Assembly: GCA_947447525.1 (NCBI GenBank)
Contig: CANFJL010000012.1
Location: 37,374-101,373 of the forward strand
From: Flavobacteriales bacterium
Lineage (GTDB): Bacteria; Bacteroidota; Bacteroidia; Flavobacteriales_D; Crocinitomicaceae
Length of the DNA stretch: 64,000 nucleotides
Direction of reading: 5' to 3'
Notes under the pieces: model-generated
Told to the model about the DNA's origin: nothing
Databases searched by the model: none
Seen by the model: only the letters and a program-made list of their open reading frames with translations
Program-made: the position numbers and the translations under genes
Shown here: piece by piece, positions 47,336-54,068 of the stretch
Layout of the letters: each line of letters starts with the position of its first letter
Numbering within the stretch: position 1 is the first letter of the stretch

Positions 47336-47803
47336 AAACAGTTTTTTTTTATAACAATAATGTTACTAATGTTTAGAGCAGCAGATGCACAAAGTCAGTT
47401 TCAAGAAAAAATTATAGTGGTCGAAAAGGACTTCACAGCAAATTATTATACTAATGAAGATTACGTAATTATTACAATTTTGTCAAAGTTTGTACCTTCC
47501 ATATACACAGACATAAATAAAAACAACTTAATAGATCCCTTTATTGAAAAAATTTATTCAGTTTCTCGAGGAAATAATTTATGTGTAGCTAATGTTCTAG
47601 AAGGTGAATCGTCAACCACTTGTGACCAAGCGACTAATGCAATATTAGTAGCGAAAAACAATGAGTATCAATTTATTATTCCCAAAAATGAATTAACTTA
47701 TATTCCTAAAGAACCTATTTTTTTGACTTTTGGTGCATGGAATGAAGAAAAGAAAATTCATTTTACAATAAGTAATAAAAACAAATCTTATGTTTTGAAT
47801 TAG
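47333..47803 (+). CDS. Hypothetical secreted protein (156 aa)
   Basis: The protein has a signal peptide (KQFFFITIMLLMFRAADAQS). The remainder is beta-rich and polar with one Cys pair (NLCVANVLEGESSTTCDQ). No domain is recognised. It lies within the same-strand array of small exported proteins. Confidence 0.6.
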   Translation: MKQFFFITIMLLMFRAADAQSQFQEKIIVVEKDFTANYYTNEDYVIITILSKFVPSIYTDINKNNLIDPFIEKIYSVSRGNNLCVANVLEGESSTTCDQATNAILVAKNNEYQFIIPKNELTYIPKEPIFLTFGAWNEEKKIHFTISNKNKSYVLN

Positions 47804-47828
47804 ATTTGTTTCACCCAAATAAAACCCA

Positions 47829-47892
47829 CCCATAACAACGTACAAGCGTAACCCGAAAAAAGTATTCGATAGTGCACGGCACGTTAGCGGTC
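47829..47892 (+). other. Cassette-like spacer with attC-like ends
   Basis: The spacer has CCCATAACAACGTACAAGC at the 5' end and GCACGTTAGCGG at the 3' end. AACGTAC and GCACGTT are near-inverted. The first motif recurs as CCCATAACAGCGTGCAAG at 49754-49771. The pattern resembles integron attC ends but lacks full consensus, and no IntI gene is in the window. Confidence 0.3.
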
Positions 47893-47909
47893 TTAAAAAA
47901 ACCAAAATT

Positions 47910-48323
47910 ATGACAGAAGAAAATTATCCAGGAGTTCTTGACAGAGTTAAAGCAATAATGACAGATGGGATAGTCATCATTATTTTTATTTTCACCATAT
48001 CCTATGTTTTTTCGCTTTTTGAAAGCGTGCCAGACAATGCTCGAATTATAGCGTTTGTCTTCATTTTCTTGCTTTATGACCCTCTTTTCACTAGCATTTT
48101 CGGCGGAACTATCGGGCATATGATTATTGGTCTCCGTGTTAAAAGAGAATCAAATGAACAGAAAAACGTACTATTCCATTTAGCAATACTAAGATATATT
48201 GTGAAAGCTTTATTAGGCGGGATTTCGTTATTGACAATTTCAGGTAATAAAAAAAGTAAAGCAATTCATGACTTCTTGGTTGGATCGATTGTAGTTTATG
48301 TGAAATCGAATGAAAACAAATAA
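47910..48323 (+). CDS. RDD family membrane protein
   Basis: The 137-residue protein has the RDD signature at residues 8-14 (GVLDRVKAIMTDGIVIIIFI), a second conserved Lys/Arg-rich loop (GHMIIGLRVKRES) and about three membrane helices. RDD proteins are small inner-membrane proteins, some linked to ion transport. It is unusual as island cargo. Confidence 0.75.
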   Translation: MTEENYPGVLDRVKAIMTDGIVIIIFIFTISYVFSLFESVPDNARIIAFVFIFLLYDPLFTSIFGGTIGHMIIGLRVKRESNEQKNVLFHLAILRYIVKALLGGISLLTISGNKKSKAIHDFLVGSIVVYVKSNENK

Positions 48324-48477
48324 AACGCGTGCTACAAACTTCTAGCAAAAAAGCGACTTAAGTTCTTGCATAAAGTATTATGTTTTATATCAATTCCAGT
48401 GCTTCTGAAAGTTTAGCACCTCGAAATACTCGTCTTAAGCATGAGTTATACCTTTAGAAACAAATAAACATCAAAAT

Positions 48478-48894
48478 ATGTCAAACTTCGAGAAAATAAT
48501 TAAAGAAAAGAGTGATTCAGAATTGACTGATATCTTCATTAAAAACAGTGGCTATCAAGAAGAGTTTATGATAGAAGTTCAAGAAGAATTAATATATAGA
48601 AATATACCTCTTGATTCTTTAATAAAATTTAGAGGCGAACAAAATAAAATAGATGACATTATACTAGAACAAGGCGAACAGGGTAGCCAATTTTGGATTA
48701 TCGCGGCCTTCATTGGTTCAATTTTTGGAGGAATTTGGGCTATTTTTGCTGGTTATAGTTACGCATATTCTAAACATAAAGTAAAGGAAAAAGAATACTT
48801 TGTTTACAATGACTCGACACGGAAATATGGTAGGATTATGCTGATTATAGGATGTGTGATTTTTACCTTAGCTTTGTTTAGCAGATTTTTTTAA
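48478..48894 (+). CDS. Hypothetical membrane protein (138 aa)
   Basis: The protein has a charged N-terminal half (about 75 residues; SNFEKIIKEKSDSELTDIFI) and two membrane helices (FWIIAAFIGSIFGGIWAIFA and IMLIIGCVIFTLALFSRFF). No family is recognised. It follows the RDD gene on the same strand. Confidence 0.6.
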   Translation: MSNFEKIIKEKSDSELTDIFIKNSGYQEEFMIEVQEELIYRNIPLDSLIKFRGEQNKIDDIILEQGEQGSQFWIIAAFIGSIFGGIWAIFAGYSYAYSKHKVKEKEYFVYNDSTRKYGRIMLIIGCVIFTLALFSRFF

Positions 48895-48943
48895 ATCAAG
48901 TTCTAAACACAAGTGGCTCGAAGAGCTTTGCGATATATAAAAA

Positions 48944-49090
48944 TTAGCTCTTTCTTAAGAATTCTCGGGAATTCCTAAGAAAATTTAAGAAGAATTGTTG
49001 TTTTTACTTAGGTGGGTTGTGCTAAAAGTATTTTCATCCCCCTACTCGACTTTGGGAGAAAGTTGTTTTTTAATATAATATTTGGAGGGG
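48944..49090 (+). repeat. Dispersed island repeat, copy I with 32-bp hairpin
   Basis: TTAGCTCTTTCTTAAGAATTC...AATATAATATTTGG matches 34399-34560 closely. The hairpin at 48951-48982 has two GAATTC boxes instead of four. The unit ends before the TCTCGATACAT core. The surrounding gap 48895-49266 holds no other feature. Confidence 0.75.
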
Positions 49091-49266
49091 TAATAATGGT
49101 TAAATACTCTTTATGTAAAAATGCCCTTTGATCAATAATAAATAAGTTGAAATAAGATAAATTATTTAACAACTAAATAAAATAATTAAATTTAGACGAT
49201 CGCCCACTCAAAGTAACAGGATAAAACTTCAAAGCCGCCAAGTGGTGAAATTTTAAATTATATAAC

Positions 49267-49749
49267 ATGAAATCAAAATTGACTATTTTCCTTGCTGCTC
49301 TTTTTTTAAGCGTATGCACTTTATCTGGCAATGCGCAAACATCATTACCAAAGGGTAAAGCACAACTAATTGAATTTACTAATGCTACTGCTAAGTTTAC
49401 TGTACCTGCAGGGAAAACATGGTATATAATGAATATTTTCAGTGACTGTGCTGCTAATATAAAACCAAGCACGGAATCTGCTGAATATAAACAATTTGAA
49501 GAAGTAAGAGTTTTTATTAAAAATATTGACAATTACTTGTTAACTGATCTTTCCAAAAATAAATTGGGCCCTGTAGTTTATAGAGGTCCCAATCACGAAA
49601 GAATTCAGCCTATGCCAATTGTCCTATCAGAAAATTCCACAATAGAATTTATTATCACATCTGGTGATTGGGCTAAAATTGGGACAGGGGAAATAAAGAA
49701 AAACGATGTCCTTAATGCTTTTTTAAATTATATTGAAGCGGATAATTAA
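49267..49749 (+). CDS. Hypothetical secreted protein (160 aa)
   Basis: The protein has a signal peptide (KSKLTIFLAALFLSVCTLSGNA). The beta-rich remainder (VPAGKTWYIMNIFSDCAANI; then PMPIVLSENSTIEFIITSGD) is not a recognised domain. It is one of the same-strand array of exported proteins. Confidence 0.6.
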   Translation: MKSKLTIFLAALFLSVCTLSGNAQTSLPKGKAQLIEFTNATAKFTVPAGKTWYIMNIFSDCAANIKPSTESAEYKQFEEVRVFIKNIDNYLLTDLSKNKLGPVVYRGPNHERIQPMPIVLSENSTIEFIITSGDWAKIGTGEIKKNDVLNAFLNYIEADN

Positions 49750-49851
49750 TCTGCCCATAACAGCGTGCAAGAAACACTTAAAATCCGAGGACTTTAGTTT
49801 CACAACTAAGACAGCTTAACATCTTAAACATTAAATTTAAAAAATAACAAA

Positions 49852-50352
49852 ATGAAGAATTTATTGATTTTAGCAACAATGTTGCTCACTCTTGGGTTTG
49901 CAAATGCGCAAGATGCAAGTTCTTATAAAAAAGCAGTGATTAATGACCCTGACGGCTATACAAATGTTCGTGACGGAAAATCAGTAAACTATAATGTTAT
50001 AGCAAAGATATATGAAAATGAAGTTTTCTTTGCTTCCCCTTCCACTGCAAGCAACTGGTATCCGGTAATAACCAAAAATGGGACCAAGGGCTATGTTCAC
50101 AATTCTAGAATTTCTTTTCTGAGTAACAATAATTCAAATCATAACATTACAAGTGGAGAAATGTCGCTTATATTAAATCTATTAGGAGGTAATGCTAATA
50201 CAAGTAAATTGATATGTAAAAGAAACTCTTGTAAGAAAGAATTTTGTTGTGGTTGGGAACATAGCAGTACCGGTGGATGTCGGGAGGCATGTATTACTGG
50301 TGTTAAATGTCGCGGAGATTATTGCTCTCAATATTGTTGTGAGAAAGATTAA
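49852..50352 (+). CDS. Secreted SH3-domain protein with a Cys-rich tail
   Basis: The 166-residue protein has a signal peptide (LLILATMLLTLGFANAQ) and a bacterial SH3 domain (residues ~25-85: INDPDGYTNVRDGKSVNYNV, then GTKGYVHNSRISFL). The last ~45 residues contain ten cysteines (CKRNSCKKEFCCGWEHSSTG and onward), which suggests a disulfide-rich or metal-binding knot. SH3b domains often bind cell-wall or protein ligands, and the tail resembles toxin-like Cys-rich peptides. Function unknown. Confidence 0.68.
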   Translation: MKNLLILATMLLTLGFANAQDASSYKKAVINDPDGYTNVRDGKSVNYNVIAKIYENEVFFASPSTASNWYPVITKNGTKGYVHNSRISFLSNNNSNHNITSGEMSLILNLLGGNANTSKLICKRNSCKKEFCCGWEHSSTGGCREACITGVKCRGDYCSQYCCEKD

Positions 50353-50378
50353 TATATTTACAACAAGTCAGAAATTAG

Positions 50379-50501
50379 CGGTTCAAACCAGGCTGACTAC
50401 TAAAGCGAAAAACAAAAAAGTTGAGGCAAGAAAACAACTATAAAAACAGGGAGTATTCTGAAAATCCAAAAGAGTAGGAATGAAAAAAATGAAAATAAAT
50501 G
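50379..50501 (+). repeat. Cassette-spacer repeat, copy 2
   Basis: CGGTTCAAACCAGGCTGACT...TATTCTGAAAATCCAAAAGA resembles 47211-47335. It leads into the next small lipoprotein gene. Confidence 0.7.
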
Positions 50502-50873
50502 AAAAAAGCAAAAATGATCTTAGGAGTAATTCTCTTTTCTTCAATGATTTTAACTAGCTGTGGAAACAACGGATATGACTTATCTACTCCAGAAGCAACA
50601 ATAAATACTTTGATTAAAGCAAGTTCAGAAAAAGATAAGGAAGGATTAAGTTTATGTTTCTCAAAACAAAGTGCTAGAGAGTTTAAGTCAATTGTGAATA
50701 AAACTCTAACAGAAAAAGATTTAAATGATTTGGACGAGATGTTTAGAAACGCTAAAGTTAAATCCAGTAAAATAGATGGCTCATCAGCCTCGGTCTCGAT
50801 AAAATTAACAATTAGAGACGAAGAAATATTTATGGTAAAAGAAAATGAAAATTGGGTAATCCTTGATTTCTAA
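50499..50873 (+). CDS. DUF4878-like small lipoprotein
   Basis: The 124-residue protein has a lipobox (LFSSMILTSCGNN) and a fold like DUF4878/NTF2-like proteins (STPEATINTLIKASSEKDKE; then EIFMVKENENWVILDF). It is likely an envelope lipoprotein of unknown role. Confidence 0.7.
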   Translation: MKKAKMILGVILFSSMILTSCGNNGYDLSTPEATINTLIKASSEKDKEGLSLCFSKQSAREFKSIVNKTLTEKDLNDLDEMFRNAKVKSSKIDGSSASVSIKLTIRDEEIFMVKENENWVILDF

Positions 50874-50885
50874 TCAGAAAATTAT

Positions 50886-50945
50886 TTTTTAATATAATAT
50901 TTGGGGGTGTTTATCTCGATACATCCCCAGCGAGCTGTGAAAAGT
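50886..50945 (+). repeat. Dispersed island repeat, copy F
   Basis: TTTTTTAATATAATATTTGG, then TATCTCGATACATCCCCAGC and GAGCTGTG. It is a clean copy of the common core between two small genes. Confidence 0.75.
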
Positions 50946-51084
50946 CGATAAGCTTTGTTAAAGAATAAAAAATTAGGTGTTCCTTGGACAATCTCAGGTT
51001 TTCTTAGCAATTCATAAAAAAACTAGATAAGGAGTAGTGATAAGCCTCTTTTTTATACATTTACTACTAACCTCAACTGAATTT

Positions 51085-51471
51085 ATGAAAACTTTGTTAT
51101 TAAATTGCTCACTGATTATAATTTTATTAGTGTCTTGTTCATCACCTATGAATTCAACTGAAATTATAGGTACACCTATTAAAATAGAAAATCTTGAGGT
51201 TGCACAGAATGATTTTCCTGACGCAATGGAATGGGAGAGTGCTGTAAAAGCTTGTGAAAAATTAGGAAGTGGTTGGAGGCTTCCAACTAAAGATGAACTT
51301 GATCTAATGTACAGTAGAAGAAGGTACATTGGCGGTTTTGGAAATACCAGCTATTTCAGTTCTTCGGAGGATGGCAGCAGCGATATTTGGTTACAGGATT
51401 TCAAATTTGGTTTCCAGTACAGCAGCGGTAAGTACAACTACTGCTTTTTCCGTGCCGTTCGGTCTTTTTAA
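51085..51471 (+). CDS. DUF1566 lipoprotein with a putative DGR variable region
   Basis: The ~128-residue protein has a lipobox (LLNCSLIIILLVSCSS) and a C-type-lectin-like DUF1566 domain (AMEWESAVKACEKLGSGWRL; then FFRAVRSF). Its last ~35 codons are very rich in NNC codons (TTC, TAC, AGC, AGC, TAC, AAC, TAC, TGC) in an AT-rich genome and end just before CGTGCCGTTCGG. That is the pattern left when AAC codons of a template repeat are mutagenised at adenines in diversity-generating retroelements. No reverse transcriptase or template repeat is in the window. Start 51085 gives the signal peptide. Confidence 0.72.
   Translation: MKTLLLNCSLIIILLVSCSSPMNSTEIIGTPIKIENLEVAQNDFPDAMEWESAVKACEKLGSGWRLPTKDELDLMYSRRRYIGGFGNTSYFSSSEDGSSDIWLQDFKFGFQYSSGKYNYCFFRAVRSF
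51351..51462 (+). other. Putative DGR variable repeat (VR)
   Basis: The C-terminal coding segment has clustered NNC codons and a GC-rich end (CCGTGCCGTTCGG) that would act as the initiation-of-mutagenic-homing-like end. This is based on codon pattern and lectin-domain context only. Confidence 0.4.
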
Positions 51472-51786
51472 CGAAAGATAAGCTAACTTCCCATTAGATC
51501 ATTTCATTTGATAAGCTCATCGAGCGGAGTCGAGATGTGCTAAGCACAAGCAGCTCAATCCACTCGCTAAATTGCTTGGTTTTATTTACTTCAGAAGCTA
51601 AAATAATTTATAAAAGAAAGATCAAATTGCTGAGCTACCTTATTTGGATGGATTTACAATATTTTGTTTCACTTATATATATTATAACGTTAATTTTAAT
51701 AAAACGGCAGAAAAAAATATTAAATTTGGAAGGCGAAACCTGAAATGCCATTTAACAGTTTAGGGAATTATTTAAAATATAAAAAA
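51472..51786. other. Gap with partial island repeat (copy G)
   Basis: At 51482-51510 it repeats CTAACTTCCCATTAGATCAT. At 51503-51540 it holds GATAAGCTCATCGAGCGGAG and TCGAGATGTGCT, an inverted-core variant. A short hydrophobic frame near 51645-51743 is not convincing as a gene. Confidence 0.5.
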
Positions 51787-52431
51787 ATGAAAATAGTAAG
51801 TTTAATTTCAATCCTTTTAGTCGGCTTTAGTTGTATTTCATACGGCCAAACCGTAACTATAGGATCCCAAGTATGGATGAATAAAAACTTGGATGTAAGT
51901 ACCTTTCGTAACGGTGATCCCATTAACCAAGTAAAAAGCAATGAAGAATGGTTAAAAGCGGAAAACGAAGGTGTACCTGCTTGGTGTTATTATGAAAACA
52001 AGAAAAAAAATAATAAGAAATACGGTATACTCTACAACTGGTATGCTGTTAACGACCCTAGGGGTTTAGCGCCGGTTGGTTACCATTTACCTTCGGACAC
52101 AGAGTTGTGGCAACTAAGCGAATATTTATCACCAGGAGACGAGGGTGCCAATGCAGGAAAAAAAATGAAAAGTACGAATGGTTGGCAACTAATTGAAGGT
52201 AAGGATGGCAATGGCACCAACGAAAGCGGCTTCAACGGTCTTCCTGGCGGCTTCCGCACCAACGGTGGATTTTTCCACAACCAAGGTGATAATGGTTACT
52301 GGTGGAGTGCTACAGAGGGCAGTAAAATGTCTGCCTCTACCTTTGAATTATTGAATAGAAATGATTATTCTTTCAATATTGGTAATTACAGTAAAGGTGG
52401 TGGGCTTTCCGTTCGTTGCATCAAAGATTAG
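51787..52431 (+). CDS. FISUMP-domain secreted protein
   Basis: The ~214-residue protein has a signal peptide (LISILLVGFSCISYGQ) and a FISUMP (Fibrobacter succinogenes major paralogous) domain: VTIGSQVWMNKNLDVSTFRN, GILYNWYAVNDPRGLAPVGY, GYWWSATEGSKMSAS, ending LSVRCIKD. FISUMP is a C-type-lectin-like fold used on cell surfaces and is sometimes a DGR target. A start at 51745 would add 14 residues before the signal peptide and is less likely. Confidence 0.83.
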   Translation: MKIVSLISILLVGFSCISYGQTVTIGSQVWMNKNLDVSTFRNGDPINQVKSNEEWLKAENEGVPAWCYYENKKKNNKKYGILYNWYAVNDPRGLAPVGYHLPSDTELWQLSEYLSPGDEGANAGKKMKSTNGWQLIEGKDGNGTNESGFNGLPGGFRTNGGFFHNQGDNGYWWSATEGSKMSASTFELLNRNDYSFNIGNYSKGGGLSVRCIKD

Positions 52432-52432
52432 C

Positions 52433-52505
52433 CACCTTCTTCACCTTCGAAATTGTATTCACGTGAACACCTACAATCTTTGAGATTTCAGAAGCTTTAG
52501 AAGTT
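52433..52505 (-). pseudogene. Remnant of a helix-turn-helix (recombinase/transposase-like) gene
   Basis: Translated on the minus strand, the segment reads SKASEISKIVGVHVNTISKV followed by KK, a DNA-binding HTH of recombinase or transposase type. It is cut at both ends by the FISUMP gene and by the XRE fragment, so it is a relic. The family cannot be fixed from so few residues. Confidence 0.35.
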
Positions 52506-52592
52506 TCTCCTGAAGAACTTTTTAGAATTTACAAGGGAAGGATTAGTTAACTTCCCAATAGATCATTTTACTTGTCTCGATACATGCCCAGC
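52486..52592 (+). pseudogene. Truncated copy of the XRE gene 3' end
   Basis: The segment is ~90% identical to 32289-32395. It encodes the last residues SEALEVSPEELFRIYKGRIS and stop of the orphan XRE protein, then the shared downstream TTAACTTCCC and island core. The upstream part of the gene is absent. Confidence 0.85.
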
Positions 52593-52725
52593 GAGCTGAG
52601 GCCACTCGATAAGCAATGCAAAACAATAAAATTTAGCTCTTTCTTAAGAATTCTCGGGGATTCTCGGGAATTCCTAAGAAAATTTAAGAAGAATTGTTGT
52701 TATTACTTAGGTGAATTGCTTATTG
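52571..52725 (+). repeat. Dispersed island repeat, copy H with 42-bp hairpin
   Basis: The TCTCGATACATGCCCAGCGA core is followed by AGCAATGCAAAACAATAAAA and the hairpin 52640-52681 with three tandem units, then AAATTTAAGAAGAATTGTTG. Its order matches 34341-34500. The remainder of the gap 52432-52796 shows nothing else. Confidence 0.8.
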
Positions 52726-52796
52726 AAAATCAATTAATTCTCTTTTTAAAAAAAGCTAACTTCGCTATGTAAACAGTTACATATAATTGATAGCGA

Positions 52797-53594
52797 ATGG
52801 CCAAATTCATAAAGCACAATTTCCTTAAAAATGAAATAGAAAATATTTTTAAAGAAGCTGAAGATGTAATAATTATTATCTCTCCATTTATTAAATTACC
52901 AAGTGAAATTAAAAAAATTCTTGAACCTAAAAAAAAGGATTCTAAATTCGAATTATTATTGATGTTTGGGAAAAATGAAAGCGATATTTCAAAGAGCCTA
53001 AGTCCTGAAGATTTTTCTTTTCTAAAGGGTTTTAAGAATTTAAGAATACACTACCATAAAGATCTACATGCAAAATATTATGCTAATGAGACTACGAGTA
53101 TCGTTACCTCCATAAACCTTCACGAATATTCATTTCAAAATAATATCGAAGTTGGCATGTTATTGAAGCGTGAAAGGTTTTCGATATTAGGCGACAATTC
53201 AATGGATACGGAAGCATTTGACTATTTTATGGATGTTTTCGATTCAAGTAAGTGCGTATACGAACAATCTTTAAAAGAAAAAAGTACTTTTTTTGGCCTA
53301 TTTAAAAAAGAAATTGGGATTGATGTAATTGAAGATAATTCTAAATCAATGTACCGGAAAACAGCGCCGGCAAAAAACAATTCAAGCGCAAGTGGTTATT
53401 GTATTAGAACTGGTATAATAATACCATTCAATACAAAGCAACCATTTTCCATTGAAGCATTTAAAAGTTGGAATCAGTTTAAAAATAAAGACTTTAAAGA
53501 GAAATATTGCCACTACTCTGGTGAACCATCAAATGGAGCAACTAGTTTCTCAAAACCAATTTTAGCAAAGAATTGGAAAAAAGCTATGAAGTAA
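52797..53594 (+). CDS. Phospholipase-D-like domain protein
   Basis: The 265-residue protein has a single PLD-like HxK motif in YHKDLHAKYYAN (about residues 83-94), followed by SIVTSINLHEYSFQNNIEVG, where PLD enzymes have the SxN segment. N-terminal strands DVIIIISPFI fit the fold. No signal peptide is present, so it is cytosolic. Such proteins include nucleases of the Nuc/BfiI type that dimerise to form one active site. It is 68 bp upstream of the Nudix-helicase pair and may belong to that unit. Confidence 0.75.
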   Translation: MAKFIKHNFLKNEIENIFKEAEDVIIIISPFIKLPSEIKKILEPKKKDSKFELLLMFGKNESDISKSLSPEDFSFLKGFKNLRIHYHKDLHAKYYANETTSIVTSINLHEYSFQNNIEVGMLLKRERFSILGDNSMDTEAFDYFMDVFDSSKCVYEQSLKEKSTFFGLFKKEIGIDVIEDNSKSMYRKTAPAKNNSSASGYCIRTGIIIPFNTKQPFSIEAFKSWNQFKNKDFKEKYCHYSGEPSNGATSFSKPILAKNWKKAMK

Positions 53595-53662
53595 TGGGTT
53601 CCGATTTATGCAAGAACAGTAAATATTAGCCGCGTTTCAATAAATTAATTACCTTAGCTTTA

Positions 53663-54067
53663 ATGCAAAATCAGAAGAAAAAAGTCGAAGTTGTTGCTGC
53701 AGTTATTATGCATAATGATAAAATATTATGTGTGCAGCGAGGTGAGAATAAATTCGAATATATATCAAAAAAATATGAGTTTCCTGGAGGGAAAATGGAA
53801 GCAGGTGAGACTAAAAAACAAACCATTATTCGTGAAATAAAAGAGGAATTAAATATGGATATTATTCCTGGAGAAGAGCTCAAAACAGTTGAGCATGAGT
53901 ATCCCGATTTTATATTGACAATGCACAGCTTTATTTCTGAATGTTTATCTACTGAAGTTTATTTAACTGAGCATATTGATTACAAATGGCTTTCTCTTTC
54001 TGAATTAGATTCACTTGATTGGGCTGCTGCCGACCTGCCAATTGTTGAGCAATTGATAAATTCATAA
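53663..54067 (+). CDS. Nudix (deoxy)nucleoside triphosphate pyrophosphohydrolase
   Basis: The 134-residue protein has the complete Nudix box: GGKMEAGETKKQTIIREIKE, then ELNM, with REIKEEL providing the metal ligands. The sequence is close to CTP/8-oxo-dGTP pyrophosphohydrolases (ILCVQRGENKFEYISKKYEF). It hydrolyses NTP/dNTPs to monophosphates. It is 1 bp from the downstream DUF3427 helicase start, so the two are cotranscribed. A nucleotide hydrolase in this position suggests a coupled function (inference). Confidence 0.85.
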   Translation: MQNQKKKVEVVAAVIMHNDKILCVQRGENKFEYISKKYEFPGGKMEAGETKKQTIIREIKEELNMDIIPGEELKTVEHEYPDFILTMHSFISECLSTEVYLTEHIDYKWLSLSELDSLDWAAADLPIVEQLINS

Positions 54068-54068
54068 C

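Noticed and set aside
47829..49771. Integron attC sites between small genes
   Set aside because: The ends resemble attC boxes, but R'/R'' consensus is incomplete, only two sites share the motif, and no integron integrase is present. Kept as a low-confidence note and in a finding, not as a called integron.
51537..51743. Short plus-strand frame between the DUF1566 and FISUMP genes
   Set aside because: The start lies in repeat sequence and only a ~30-residue hydrophobic tail looks coding; no ribosome-binding or neighbour evidence.
51787..52431. FISUMP gene as a DGR target
   Set aside because: Its C-terminus lacks the dense run of NNC codons seen in the DUF1566 lipoprotein, so the variable-region signal is not convincing.
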